From contig CAJXUY010000004.1 of assembly GCA_913060665.1 (NCBI GenBank), positions 1-64,000 on the forward strand: DNA of 64,000 nucleotides, read 5' to 3'. Below the pieces are notes generated by a model. That model worked only from the letters and a program-made list of their open reading frames with translations, was not told the origin of the DNA and did not search any database. Positions within the stretch are counted from its first letter, which is position 1, and each line of letters begins with the position of its first letter. The position numbers and the translations under genes were made by a program. Shown piece after piece: positions 9,675-20,600 of this stretch. Source of the DNA: an uncultured Oleiphilaceae bacterium (GTDB lineage: Bacteria > Pseudomonadota > Gammaproteobacteria > Pseudomonadales > Oleiphilaceae).

Positions 9675-10499
9675 ATGCGATTCTTCCACCGTTTTACATT
9701 AACAACAACTCTCTTATTGCTGGGTGCCTGTGCCTCAACACCTGACCCTGAGCTGACTGAGAAAGAGTATTATGACGAAGCCAAAGCGGCTATTGATGCC
9801 AATAATTTTTCCCTAGCAACCAAAAACCTCGAAGCATTAGAAACACGCTACCCCTTTGGTCGTTATGCAGAGCAAGCACAACTGGACCTCATATATGCCC
9901 GCTATAACAACATAGACCTCGAAGGTGCACGAGCCGCCGCTGATCGGTTTATACGTCTACACCCTCAAAGCCCTCATGTCGATTATGCTTATTATATAAG
10001 AGGTATTGCCTCTTATAATTTAGATATCGGACTAGCTACACAGTACTTCCCTGCAGTTGACATCACATCAAGAGACCCGGGAGAAATGAGAAAGGCATTT
10101 GATGATTTCTCCCAACTTCTAACTCGCTATCCTGACAGCAACTACGCTGCAGATGCGGAACAGCGAATGATTGAGATTAGAAATCGTTTGTCAGAGTATG
10201 AACTCCACGCCGCTCGCTACTACCTCAAAAGAGAGGCGTATATAGCGGCTGCCAATAGAGCGAGCCATGTAGTTAAAAATTATCCAAACACCTCGGCGGT
10301 AGAGCCTGCATTAACGATAATGATTGAAACCTATCGGCTATTGGGAATGGATAGTCAGGCAGATGATGCACTTGCAGTGTTAGCAGCTAACTTCCCTGAC
10401 AGTGACTCATTTGATGATAATATGAAATTCAAGCCTAGTGAAATCCAAAAGCAACAACGCTCTCTGCTAGGCGTCGTGACATTTGGGTTGTTTGAGTAG
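9675..10499 (+). CDS. bamD: Outer membrane assembly lipoprotein BamD
   Basis: Essential lipoprotein of the BAM complex that folds beta-barrel proteins into the outer membrane. It has a lipoprotein signal with lipobox LLGAC, then the usual TPR-type repeats (KEYYDEAKAAIDANNF, RYPFGRYAEQAQLDLIYA, RYPDSNYAADAEQRM, HAARYYLKREAYIAAANRA). The length of 274 aa from ATG 9675 is slightly longer than the 245 of E. coli. I chose this start because it gives a proper signal peptide; an upstream in-frame start at 9645 would add ten residues before it. Confidence 0.95.
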   Translation: MRFFHRFTLTTTLLLLGACASTPDPELTEKEYYDEAKAAIDANNFSLATKNLEALETRYPFGRYAEQAQLDLIYARYNNIDLEGARAAADRFIRLHPQSPHVDYAYYIRGIASYNLDIGLATQYFPAVDITSRDPGEMRKAFDDFSQLLTRYPDSNYAADAEQRMIEIRNRLSEYELHAARYYLKREAYIAAANRASHVVKNYPNTSAVEPALTIMIETYRLLGMDSQADDALAVLAANFPDSDSFDDNMKFKPSEIQKQQRSLLGVVTFGLFE

Positions 10500-10598
10500 A
10501 GCTGCAAGTTTGACGATGTGTCGCTACAGGTTAACCCCTCGCGACACTCGACTATTTTTACGTATCTCCTTCTTCTTGCCCTTTATAACTCAACTAAA

Positions 10599-12227
10599 TT
10601 ATTCCCCGGCTTTCCATCCTGATGTAATAGGGTAGCGACGATCTTTACCGAATCCCCTTTCGGTGATGCGCACCCCAATAGGCGCTTGTCTGCGTTTATA
10701 TTCGTTAATATCCACTAAACGAATAACACGCTCCACCACACTTCGTTCATAACCCTCAGCAACAATTGCATCAGCACTGTAATCACATTCAACGTATAAA
10801 TATAAAATATGATCTAACTCGTCATAGGGTGGCAGGCTATCCTGGTCCGTTTGATCAGGCGCCAACTCTGCTGAAGGCGGTCTCTCTATAACCCTTACCG
10901 GAATAACAGGAGAAATTGTATTTCGATAACGGGCCAGTTTATAAACCAGCGTTTTTGGAACATCCTTAAGTACATCAAAACCGCCAGCCATATCGCCATA
11001 TAACGTTGAATACCCCACCGCCATTTCACTTTTGTTACCCGTTGTCAGTACTAATGAACCAAATTTATTAGACAGACTCATTAGCAGCACACCTCTGCAA
11101 CGAGCCTGCAGATTTTCTTCTGTGGTATCAGCTGCCAAACCACTAAACGGGTCGCTAAGGGTCTTCATAAACGCATCGTACATAGGCTCTATAGAATACA
11201 CATCGTACTTAACACCTAATGCAACAGCTTCTTCTTCAGCGTCCTGAAGACTCATGTCAGAGGTGTATTTAAAGGGCATCATCACCGCGTGAGCTCTGTC
11301 TTTTCCGATGGCATCAACCGCTACGGCCAACGTAACAGCAGAATCAATACCGCCCGAAAGCCCTAACACTATAGACTTGAAGCCGTTTTTATTAACGTAA
11401 TCACGAACCCCTAAAACCAGCGCGTTATACACTCGCCTTTCCAACGATAGCTCAGGATAAAGTTTTTGCGGCACCGGCTTACACCCTTGCTCGCAATTAA
11501 AGTCTACCGGATACAAGCCTGACTCGTACTCAGGGGCATTTACGACACATTCGCCATTACAATCAATAACCATAGAGCCGCCATCAAACACTAGCTCATC
11601 TTGCCCACCCATTAAGTTAACATAAACAATCGGGGTGCCGCTTTCTAATGCCTGACGACAAAGCAACTCTTTACGCTGTCCTAATTTATTTTCATGAAAA
11701 GGTGACGCATTCAAATTAAGTATCAGGTCGACATTATTGTCTGATAGCTGCTTAACAGGGGCTTCTTGCCAAATATCTTCGCAGACTGTTAAGCCAATCT
11801 TTAGCCCGTTAAAATTGACTATACTGGGCCTATCTCCAGCTTCAAAATAACGTTTTTCATCAAATACCTGGTAATTCGGCAAGCACTGTTTACGATAAAG
11901 CTGAACAACCTCTCCTTCAGTAATGAAGGCAGCAACATTAAATAGGCGCCCACCTTCTCTCCAGGGGTAGCCAATCACCACCGAAATACCTTTAGCCGCT
12001 CGCTTGATATCGTTGACTGCTCTTTCTATTCTAAGTTGAAGACTAGGCCTTAATAGCAAATCTTCTGGTGGATAGCCTGTTAGCGTCAACTCAGGGAAAA
12101 CAATAATATCGGCTTGATGTGTTTGGCTAGCTTGCGCTATCGCCTCAATCGCCTTTGAAGAATTTCCTGGGATATCCCCAACGAGAAAATCAAGCTGAGC
12201 CATCACTACACGTAACTGATCGGACAT
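10599..12227 (-). CDS. nadE: Glutamine-dependent NAD+ synthetase
   Basis: Last step of NAD synthesis: amidates deamido-NAD using ammonia from glutamine. The N-terminal carbon-nitrogen hydrolase (glutaminase) domain, about 1-260, shows the Glu-Lys-Cys set (VFPELTLTGYPPED, YRKQCLP, GLTVCEDIW). The C-terminal synthetase domain has the ATP pyrophosphatase loop GLSGGIDSAVTLAV and TTGNKSEMAVGYSTLYGD. The length of about 542 aa fits the two-domain form. I chose ATG 12227 (MSDQLRVVMAQLDF); an in-frame GTG lies at 12239. It is convergent with bamD and divergent from pilS. Confidence 0.95.
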   Translation of the reverse strand: MSDQLRVVMAQLDFLVGDIPGNSSKAIEAIAQASQTHQADIIVFPELTLTGYPPEDLLLRPSLQLRIERAVNDIKRAAKGISVVIGYPWREGGRLFNVAAFITEGEVVQLYRKQCLPNYQVFDEKRYFEAGDRPSIVNFNGLKIGLTVCEDIWQEAPVKQLSDNNVDLILNLNASPFHENKLGQRKELLCRQALESGTPIVYVNLMGGQDELVFDGGSMVIDCNGECVVNAPEYESGLYPVDFNCEQGCKPVPQKLYPELSLERRVYNALVLGVRDYVNKNGFKSIVLGLSGGIDSAVTLAVAVDAIGKDRAHAVMMPFKYTSDMSLQDAEEEAVALGVKYDVYSIEPMYDAFMKTLSDPFSGLAADTTEENLQARCRGVLLMSLSNKFGSLVLTTGNKSEMAVGYSTLYGDMAGGFDVLKDVPKTLVYKLARYRNTISPVIPVRVIERPPSAELAPDQTDQDSLPPYDELDHILYLYVECDYSADAIVAEGYERSVVERVIRLVDINEYKRRQAPIGVRITERGFGKDRRYPITSGWKAGE

Positions 12228-12356
12228 AGATACCCACACACTGCTGTCACAAATTTGAGAATAATTACACAGACTCTCTGTGTAACGAGTAATGAGGTAT
12301 TATACTGAATCTAACGCATTGTAACGAATAGAATAATCATTTCAGTAAGAAATCAT

Positions 12357-14024
12357 TTGGAGTCAGGATTGGAACACACAATACAGAGCCTTCGGCTTTT
12401 TCGTTTTTACAATCACTATCGAATTGTGGTGGGCTTAATTCTTGTAGGAGCCGTTTTTTTCAAAATCTCTTTCATCGACCCCGCACAGCAAAAGTCCGCG
12501 CTTTATCAAATCACTACTATTTGCTATGTGTCGATTAATACTTTTACCGCTTTTATTCTATTGGCAGGCTTTCAGGCAACATCCAGACATATCATCGCGT
12601 CTATCATTTTCGACATCCTTATACTCCACGTTCTGATGTATGCCAGTACCGGCGTCCAGACGGGATTGGGAAATCTCGTCGTTATTAGTGTGGCAGCAGG
12701 CAACATTTTGATTCGAGGGAGAGTAGGCACACTTTTCGCTGCTTTAGCGGCTCTCGCATCCCTCGGTATTGAGCTAAACCAGGTCTTTAATTATGACGCA
12801 AAAGTCGATGGCGTCGTCAAGGCAGGGTTACTGGGTATTATCTATTTTGCGGCGGCATTTTTACTACAAAATATATCCAAACGCATTAGCCAAAGCGAAG
12901 AGCTGGCTCAAGAACGCGCAAGAAACATTATCGAACTTGAGAAACTCAACCACCAAATTATTCAACGCATGCAGACAGGTATTGTGGTGACAGATGAATT
13001 CGGCAATGTCCGACTGCTCAATCAAGCAGCGCTGTCTTTGCTCAATGTAGACGATGAGCGAAAACTCCCTGCACAACTAAAACAGCGCCAAGACTTATGG
13101 CGCGCAAACCCGAATATTCGCACCGAGCCTTTCAAGACATCGACCTCAGGCACCATTTTACAAGCCAATTTCACTCAGCTTAAAAAGGATACAGGGTCGG
13201 GAATACTAATATTTATTGAAGATACCAGCAAAATTTCCCAACAGGCACAGCAAATGAAGCTCGCGTCTCTGGGTAGACTTACGGCAGGTATAGCACATGA
13301 AATCCGAAATCCTTTAGGTGCAATTAGCCATGCGGCACAACTACTAGCAGAGTCAGAATCTTTATCTCCCGCCGATTCACGTATGACTGATATCATTCAA
13401 CGCCACTCAGGCAGAGTGAACGGTATTGTTGAAAGCATTCTTCAGCTGTCAAGACGTAAACAACCTGAAGCAATTGAAAACGATATCAATGAATGGCTGA
13501 CTAAATTTTTCCAAGACTACACACTGTCTCACAGCCCAACCCCCGAAATAACACTAAAACTAGGCTTAGAAAACCCCATCGCTCGTTTTGACCCCTCTCA
13601 GATAGAGCAAGTTGTGACTAACCTAGTGGACAACGGTTTACGGTATAGCGAAAAAGTGGTCGGCAAACCCACTCTCACGGTTTGTAGTGGTATCAATAAA
13701 CGAAATGATCTAGCATTTATTGATATCATTGATCAAGGCACCGGCGTAAGTACAGAAGATATAGACCACTTATTTGAGCCCTTCTTTACAACCGAGAGCA
13801 GCGGCACCGGACTCGGACTTTATCTTTCAAGGGAGCTTTGTGAAAGCAATCAAGCACAGCTTAACTATTATTCTAACAGCCCTCCTAAAAGGGTTGAATT
13901 GAACAAAGAACACGTTAGTAGTGATGAGAACAAACAAGCAGCAGGCGAAGGGTTAGTCGATAAAGAAAGCAGCACAGGCAGCCGCTTTCGAATTACCTTT
14001 GCACACCATAAACGAATTATTTAG
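12357..14024 (+). CDS. pilS: Sensor histidine kinase PilS
   Basis: Membrane sensor kinase of the PilSR system that controls pilin transcription with sigma-54. It has about six hydrophobic segments in residues 20-170, a linker/PAS-like region (about 195-290), the H-box GIAHEIRNPLGAISHAAQLL with the phospho-acceptor at about His314, the N-box VVTNLVDNGLRYS and glycine boxes DQGTGV and GTGLGLYLS. The C-terminus carries an inserted hydrophilic stretch of about 30 residues between the last two catalytic strands. Both plausible starts are TTG: 12357, or 12369, which has GGAG at good spacing and may be the true one. pilR follows 12 bases after the stop. Confidence 0.93.
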   Translation: MESGLEHTIQSLRLFRFYNHYRIVVGLILVGAVFFKISFIDPAQQKSALYQITTICYVSINTFTAFILLAGFQATSRHIIASIIFDILILHVLMYASTGVQTGLGNLVVISVAAGNILIRGRVGTLFAALAALASLGIELNQVFNYDAKVDGVVKAGLLGIIYFAAAFLLQNISKRISQSEELAQERARNIIELEKLNHQIIQRMQTGIVVTDEFGNVRLLNQAALSLLNVDDERKLPAQLKQRQDLWRANPNIRTEPFKTSTSGTILQANFTQLKKDTGSGILIFIEDTSKISQQAQQMKLASLGRLTAGIAHEIRNPLGAISHAAQLLAESESLSPADSRMTDIIQRHSGRVNGIVESILQLSRRKQPEAIENDINEWLTKFFQDYTLSHSPTPEITLKLGLENPIARFDPSQIEQVVTNLVDNGLRYSEKVVGKPTLTVCSGINKRNDLAFIDIIDQGTGVSTEDIDHLFEPFFTTESSGTGLGLYLSRELCESNQAQLNYYSNSPPKRVELNKEHVSSDENKQAAGEGLVDKESSTGSRFRITFAHHKRII

Positions 14025-14036
14025 TGACCACACATA

Positions 14037-15398
14037 ATGACCATTAAAACAGCCCTTATCGTTGATGATGAACCCGATATTAGAGAACTGCTAGAAATCA
14101 CCCTAATGAGAATGGGTATAGATACACAAAGTGCCGAAAATATTACTAAAGCTAGAGCATTGCTAGAACAGCATGAGTTTAATTTATGCCTGACAGACAT
14201 GAACCTACCTGATGGTAACGGCATAGATCTAGTCTGCCATATACAACAGTTTTTCCCTCACATTCCTGTAGCGGTTATCACCGCCTATGGCAGTGTTGAA
14301 ACAGCCATTACATCACTAAAATCAGGGGCATTTGATTTTGTATCAAAACCAGTAGACCTTGCAAGACTCAGAGAACTTGTAAGTTCTGCCCTTAAGCTCA
14401 CCGAAGAAAAGAAAGTAAGCAAAGAAGTGGTTGAAACCGGAAATCTGTTGCTGGGTAAATCGGCCGAAATGGAGAGACTGCGAAAACAGATCAAGAAACT
14501 CGCCCGGAGCCAAGCCCCCGTCTATATTAGTGGTGAGTCGGGCAGCGGAAAAGAGTTAGTCGCCCGCATGATGCACCTTCAAGGGCCTCGCTCCGAAGCC
14601 GCATTTGTGCCAGTAAACTGCGGGGCCATTCCAAGCGAGCTAATGGAAAGTGAGTTTTTTGGCCATAAAAAAGGCAGCTTCAGTGGAGCCGTAGAGACCA
14701 AAGAAGGACTATTTCAGGCAGCGAATGGAGGAACACTGTTTCTAGATGAAGTCGCCGACCTCCCCATAGGCATGCAGGTAAAACTACTCAGAGCGATTCA
14801 AGAAAAAGCCATACGCCCGGTTGGCGAACAAAAAGAAATATCAGTCGATGTCCGGATTCTAAGCGCAACCCATAAAGATCTAGCGGAGTTAGTTGAGCTG
14901 GGGGAGTTTCGACAAGACCTCTACTACCGAATTAATGTCATCGAGCTTGATGTCCCCAAGCTACGCGAGCGCACCGGCGATATCCCCCTGCTTGCAAATC
15001 ATATATTACAACGCATTGCCAAAGAGTGTGATATTTACGATGCAAAAATCAGCAAAGATGCAATGGGGTGCCTCAAAGACTACCACTTCCCGGGCAATGT
15101 TCGTGAGTTAGAGAATATTATTGAGCGAGCGTTTACGCTTTGTGAAAATGACATTATTGAAGCCTCCGACCTGCAGTTACGCCCTGCGAGTAAATCTGAC
15201 GGAGCCATGGAGTTCTCTGAATCTTCAACACTCCGAACTGAAGATACTTCACTTGAGGAGTACCTCGAAGGCATCGAGAGAAAGACGATAGAGCAAGCAC
15301 TAGAAGAGACGCGTTGGAACAAAACAGCGGCGGCCAAAAAGCTCGGCATTACATTTAGAGCGTTACGGTACCGCTTAAAGAAGCTGGGTATGGAGTAA
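14037..15398 (+). CDS. pilR: Sigma-54 response regulator PilR
   Basis: NtrC-family activator phosphorylated by PilS. It has a receiver domain with acidic pocket DDE and phospho-acceptor Asp54 (LTDMNLPDG), an AAA+ domain with Walker A GESGSGKE (166-173), the sigma-54 contact loop as GSFSGA (213-218, usual form GAFTGA), and a C-terminal Fis-type HTH (WNKTAAAKKLGITFRALRYRLKKLG). The length of 453 aa is standard. The Ser in place of Thr in the contact loop is a mild departure. It forms a two-gene operon with pilS. Confidence 0.95.
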   Translation: MTIKTALIVDDEPDIRELLEITLMRMGIDTQSAENITKARALLEQHEFNLCLTDMNLPDGNGIDLVCHIQQFFPHIPVAVITAYGSVETAITSLKSGAFDFVSKPVDLARLRELVSSALKLTEEKKVSKEVVETGNLLLGKSAEMERLRKQIKKLARSQAPVYISGESGSGKELVARMMHLQGPRSEAAFVPVNCGAIPSELMESEFFGHKKGSFSGAVETKEGLFQAANGGTLFLDEVADLPIGMQVKLLRAIQEKAIRPVGEQKEISVDVRILSATHKDLAELVELGEFRQDLYYRINVIELDVPKLRERTGDIPLLANHILQRIAKECDIYDAKISKDAMGCLKDYHFPGNVRELENIIERAFTLCENDIIEASDLQLRPASKSDGAMEFSESSTLRTEDTSLEEYLEGIERKTIEQALEETRWNKTAAAKKLGITFRALRYRLKKLGME

Positions 15399-15407
15399 CT
15401 AAAAGCA

Positions 15408-16514
15408 CTAGGTAATCTCTGTCTGTAAGGCCCTACTATTAAACCCATAAGGCTCAGGGTCAACTGGACTCTCCAGCCCTAGCAGCAGTGATGTCATCAC
15501 ACGCACAGCAGCTGGCGCCAATACCAAGCCATTTCTAAAGTGCCCAGTATTAACGTATAGGTTTTCAACTCCAGGCACAGCCCCAATAAATGGCACCCCA
15601 TTAGGCGAACCTGGCCTAAGCCCTGCCCAATGGTGCTCAACTTGAGCACCCGCCAATGCAGGAAACAGATCGATAGCCGTATCTGCTAACTGCTGCTTTG
15701 CCTGCTCAGTGGTTTGTTTGTCGAAGCCTACATACTCTAGCGTACTGCCAGCCAATACCCTGCCATCTCTGCGAGGGATAACATACTTGCCATCACACAG
15801 CACCACGCGATTCACCACCCCAGGCTTCGCGTTAAACAAAATCATTTGACCTCGAACCGGCTCAACAGGCATACAAACATTTGCCGACTGAAGCAGGTTA
15901 CCCGACCATGCACCAGCGGTCACAAGAACCTTATCCGCTCTAATAGAGGCACCCTTAATCTTCACACCCACAACGACATCCGACTCAATGACCAACCCTG
16001 ACACAGACGCCTGCTCAATAATGTTCACCAGAGGCTCGCGCTCTATACTTTTGTAAAGCGCCTGCACCAAACGGGGATTACGAATGCTGCCCACTTGAGG
16101 CATCCATAACGCGTCGCTCACACCTTCTCGAAGATTTGGCTCAAGTTTGTATATTTCACTTTTATCTATTAGCTCTGCCCAATTATTGTGTGCTGAAGCC
16201 CATTCAAGCGCTTCAGTTTGATCCTCAATAGACAGCATCATAAGACCATGTCGCGTAAGCTCAGGGTCAATGCCACTTTCAGCCTCAAGAGACTCCGCCA
16301 AATTGCTGTAGTAACCCTGAGACCATGTCGCAAGCGCCGTTACTGGCCGAGAATAACGCCAAGGATAAAGCGGTGAAACAATCCCTCCACCAGCCCAACT
16401 GGCTTCTTGCCCGCAAAGCCCTTTGTCGATAAGCGTTACTTCAACACCTGCTTGCGCAAGCTCTCTCGCCTGCATCATGCCAATGGCACCAGCGCCGATT
16501 ATGATTGTTTTCAA
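15408..16514 (-). CDS. thiO: Glycine oxidase ThiO-type FAD enzyme
   Basis: DAO-family flavoenzyme; ThiO oxidises glycine to iminoacetate for the thiazole part of thiamin. The N-terminal FAD dinucleotide motif is IIGAGAIGMMQARELAQAG. The conserved GQEASWAGGGIVSPLYPW block follows, and the C-terminal GLRPGSPNGVPFIGAVPGVENLYVNTGHFRNG region is intact. The length of 368 aa is normal. It is convergent with pilR (nine bases apart) and divergent from the fimT-like gene, the same position as thiO in Pseudomonas. Substrate assignment rests on family and synteny. Confidence 0.88.
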   Translation of the reverse strand: MKTIIIGAGAIGMMQARELAQAGVEVTLIDKGLCGQEASWAGGGIVSPLYPWRYSRPVTALATWSQGYYSNLAESLEAESGIDPELTRHGLMMLSIEDQTEALEWASAHNNWAELIDKSEIYKLEPNLREGVSDALWMPQVGSIRNPRLVQALYKSIEREPLVNIIEQASVSGLVIESDVVVGVKIKGASIRADKVLVTAGAWSGNLLQSANVCMPVEPVRGQMILFNAKPGVVNRVVLCDGKYVIPRRDGRVLAGSTLEYVGFDKQTTEQAKQQLADTAIDLFPALAGAQVEHHWAGLRPGSPNGVPFIGAVPGVENLYVNTGHFRNGLVLAPAAVRVMTSLLLGLESPVDPEPYGFNSRALQTEIT

Positions 16515-16633
16515 AGAAAGATCTCTATGGGTCTATAGAAGTTAGTATGAAATGACTAATTTTCCATATTAAAGTGGCAGTGTAAATGGAATTTACGTTA
16601 TCTGTTACTTTTAACTTATCAAGGATGATAAAA

Positions 16634-17194
16634 ATGGAGAAAATTAAGGGGCTTACACTCATTGAGCTAATAGTCACAACAGCCATAGTGTCAGCTGTAC
16701 TGTTAATAGCCTTACCTGACTTAACCAAAACCGTTGAACGCTCTGTCCTTCGAAATAAAACAACCTATATCAAAACACTTATACAGCTCACAAGAAGCTC
16801 AGCAATTAAGCACGGCGGGCTTGCAATATTATGTGCATTGAATAGCAAGGGTACCTGCACCGAAAACTGGCATAAAGGCATTACGATTTTTGTGGATAAG
16901 AATAATAACTATAAACTTGATAGTGATGACATTTTAATCAGATCAGAGCAAGTTCTTCAAGACACCCAGAGCGTTAAGTTAAAAATGTCGGCACATAAAA
17001 ACCATATTGTATATAACAGTCAAGGAGTTACGCATGGAACTTTTGGAAGTCTTTATTTTTGTCGCAGGAACTCCATGCTCAGTTATTCTCAAAAGCTGAT
17101 AATTAACCGCTCTGGAAGAGTAAGAGTCGAATTTGACCTAGACCAAGACGGGAAAGTAGATGGCCTTACTAAACCATCTACTTCATGCATATAA
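16634..17194 (+). CDS. fimT: GspH/FimT-type minor pseudopilin
   Basis: Type IV pilin-like protein with a class III prepilin leader (MEKIKG before LTLIELIVTTAIVSAVLLIALP), then a hydrophobic helix and a GspH-like body. It has a Cys-rich C-terminus. The leader glycine is followed by Leu rather than the usual Phe. ATG 16634 is chosen for the leader and the AAGGATGA upstream; an in-frame start at 16586 would spoil the leader. By position beside thiO it corresponds to P. aeruginosa fimT, but the body is divergent. Its stop lies two bases from the convergent pilE-like stop. Codon use looks more AT-rich than its neighbours. Confidence 0.8.
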   Translation: MEKIKGLTLIELIVTTAIVSAVLLIALPDLTKTVERSVLRNKTTYIKTLIQLTRSSAIKHGGLAILCALNSKGTCTENWHKGITIFVDKNNNYKLDSDDILIRSEQVLQDTQSVKLKMSAHKNHIVYNSQGVTHGTFGSLYFCRRNSMLSYSQKLIINRSGRVRVEFDLDQDGKVDGLTKPSTSCI

Positions 17195-17196
17195 AA

Positions 17197-17625
17197 TCAC
17201 CAGCATGCCGTAGGCGTCTTTTGCCCTAACTGATTCAGCGTTAGCACAGTGCAATCTGTCCCTGCAGGCTTATCGTTAACCTGAGGCCCTGTTGCTTTAG
17301 CAGTAGCTGTAAGCGTGAAGCATGTAAACTTAGTAGTACCGCATCCGCTATTACCTAACGATATCGTATAGTAATCTTCCGGCGAACTAGTCGATACATC
17401 CAGTTCGGTGGCACCTAGGGACGACGCATAAGTATCATTATTAGTATAATAACGTTCCTGAAGTGCTGCATATTGAGTCAAAGTTATTTTACCATCGACT
17501 CGTCCAGACTTACGCACGCTATCTTGGTACGATGGGTAGGCGATAGAAGCAAGTATCCCAATAATCGCAACGACTATCATTAGCTCAATTAAGGTAAACC
17601 CTTTAGAACGACTAAGTATAAACAT
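17197..17625 (-). CDS. pilE: Type IV minor pilin PilE
   Basis: Minor pilin of 142 aa. The short leader MFILSRSKG is followed by [37 protein letters not shown], with Glu at position +5. Two Cys pairs in the C-terminal half (GCGTTKFTC and GTDCTV...TACW) would form the usual disulphides. It is last in the minor pilin operon, 25 bases after pilY1, the position pilE holds in P. aeruginosa. It probably helps initiate pilus assembly together with PilVWX and PilY1. Confidence 0.9.
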   Translation of the reverse strand: MFILSRSKGFTLIELMIVVAIIGILASIAYPSYQDSVRKSGRVDGKITLTQYAALQERYYTNNDTYASSLGATELDVSTSSPEDYYTISLGNSGCGTTKFTCFTLTATAKATGPQVNDKPAGTDCTVLTLNQLGQKTPTACW

Positions 17626-17650
17626 AGCTATTATAATCCTATAAACCTAA

Positions 17651-20600
17651 TCAAAAATTTGTAATGTCAATTTGCTTCCAGGACTGCCTGCCAGACGGTG
17701 GTACTCCAATATTCAGGTTTTTAACTTCAATCTCACCGGTAGAAAGATTAGTAATAACCTTTACTGTCCCATCAACACCCTGGTGCACTACGGGACTAGA
17801 AGCCTGACCAGCCCCGAGATAAACCTTATTCTCAGACGCATACAAATTACTTGAATTTTGAACCGTACTGCTTTGAGCTAAAGGTATAAATGGTGTGCTA
17901 ATCCCTCCTTCAAAGTCCAGCGCCCACAGATAACTGGACCCATCAACATCACACGCCTCTGCAGGAGGCAGGTATTCAGTAAACAAAATTATATTAAAAA
18001 TTGATGCTGCCGACCTTGTTACGCGACCAGTAGGGGCTGACCCAGAGTTTTCCATATTAACTTTCCAACCCGGACTAGACTTCAACTCTGACTTTAATCC
18101 ATCATAAGTTGTAATCGTCGTACCAGACAGAACATAATCTATCAAGGAACCTGAATTAATTTGCTTTATGGAGCCATCAGAGAAAACAACAATATCAGAC
18201 GTGTCAACTAGGCTAGAGACACTCACCGCGGCATTATTAAAAGTGCCAGAAGAATTTTTTGGCTCCTTGACTCCATAAAACTGTTGCTGGGAAGTGGTGA
18301 GGTTATCTGCAGCTACCAACATTCTCCCTGTACCTACCATTAACCAACGATCAAGCCCTGAGCCTAGTTTCGCCAAGGGAGCCGCTAAAATAGGCTTATT
18401 AATATCATCCAGCAAATCACTCACCGACAGCGTTGCTATTGAGCTAGTATCAACCCTCTTCAGCTTACCGGAATATGGTGTGGCTGCCCCATTTACAGTT
18501 CCGAAATAGATATTGTCATCCTGAAAATCTTTATCCCAATCAACAGCGGTAAAGTCGCCAGAAAATCCGTTTAATCCACTATCTATAGCTACGCCAGGGC
18601 TCGTCCCAGTTTTCAATAGATGAGGCTCAGACAACGATACAGCCCCAACATTGGCAACCACCTTTTTGAGATCAAGTAAATAGGCATGAGTACTTTGATC
18701 ACTATTTGCTTTGGCCAACGCCTCAGTACCATGAGGGCCTGACCCAAACGCCAAATACCATTCATTCACCGATGGAGATGTCCAATCGCCCGAGGTACTC
18801 GGTGCCCGTTTTTTTACTACCGTTGGGCGGCTAGTAGTAAAGCCAAGGTTATCATCAGTAAACTCACCTAATAGCTTAGGTGCAACTTCCGGGTTGGTAA
18901 TATCAAAAATTACAATCGCTGAGCTCATACTTTTGGTGTCTGAGCTTCCATCACCGTCTGGATCAACGTCAACAGCAATACTTCCTCCCCCCAAACGCAT
19001 TGCTGCAACCATAACAGTCCCCCAACCGCCGGGATGGTCAGTATCAGCTGGAAATATATTGGCATCAAAAGTAATCGGTTCACCATCCACATAATAGACA
19101 TGGGGATAAGTCGTTTCAGGTAGCCAGCGCAAGTGGGGTAACAAGTTCATTGGAATGTATGCCCATAACTCAGAGCCTATACTATGGGTCTGCGTTGCTA
19201 GAACACCATCAGTCGTCGTAAACTTTTGATTTGTTGTATCCCAAAATCCGCCATTAAAGGCATGTAACATGCCGTCATTGGCGCCAACATAAACCATCTG
19301 ACGCCGGTTAAGGTAGTGGTTATAAAAAACTCTATATGAATCATCTCCATACTTTATATGATATGCATCTGAAGGAGCACCAACTACAGCAGGCGTTGAA
19401 TGAACTATATCACCTAATCTCCAGACGTCCGTATTACCATCCGCATCAATATCGAACTCTCGATTTCTATACCCTGAGACTTCACTTCCCCGAACCCATT
19501 TTACAAGGTTTGCTGCAATTGATAGATCACTAGTCCCAAGATAGTCATTGTAAGTTAAAGCAAACGACCCATCAAACTGACTCTTTTCAAATGAAATAAC
19601 ATCATCTTGATTAATTACGCCATCGTCTGCTTTATCAACGGCGGTAAAGATATAACGCCCGCTTTCAGCTTTTGAAGCATAATTTCTATTGGAAGTAACA
19701 TCCGCAACACTAGCAAGCGCGTTTTCAGCACTCCATATTGACGATAAATCTGAAAGTGGATGTTTAGTTCTTTTTAAAACGTCAAAGGTCTCCCCATCTG
19801 TAGTTTCCCAACGGAAAACAACTGTTTCAGCATCGGTATCTACATATTCAATAGTTACAACAGGGTCATCTGTATATGAACCCAATGTATAGTCACCATT
19901 ATCCTCCCTTAGATTGCCTTTTGAATCGATAAACAGAGCGTGCATACGACCAACCCATGAAACACTATATGCTCCTGCACTTAAAGCGGGCTGATAAAGT
20001 GCCTGGTATACTGCGCCTACACCAGAACTACTGTTAGAAACGACCGCAGCATTGGTTCCTGAAGCTGTTTTGGAAACAATACTTCTTAAAACTTGCTCAA
20101 GCTGATCTTCTAACTGAGACGGGTTGGTCGACAAAAAATAGTTATCAGGAATACCATCCGGTATAAAATCTCCAGTTCTATTATCCTTAACATCCCACTC
20201 TTCAGTTTTATCTGGTTTACCATTGCCATCTATATCCGTGAATCCGCCCCACTTTGAAGCATAGTAAAGAGGAGCCTCTAACAGCTTGGCAGTTCCAGTA
20301 CCAATCGGGTAAGTATTCGAGGTTGCAGCGTCACCAACATTACAATTTGAACAACCCAAAAGGGAGGCATCACTCTCAGTATAATTAAACCCCTCAATTC
20401 CTGAGTGGACATGAAACCCATCTTTTGTAGTACCACCCAGAACATAGCCAAACCCCATATCCCCTGAAGTAGATTCGGCATGCACATCAGTAATTACTTT
20501 AATTGTGGTAGAAGTAATTTCATAATCGATAGTTCCCCACATGTCTTGATCGAAATCTCCGCCCTGCTCACTATCTTCCCAGTTTACATATAACTTTCCT

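Noticed and set aside
10500..10598. Terminator between bamD and nadE
   Set aside because: GTGTCGC and GCGACAC can pair, but the loop is long and no T-run follows directly; support is too weak for a feature.
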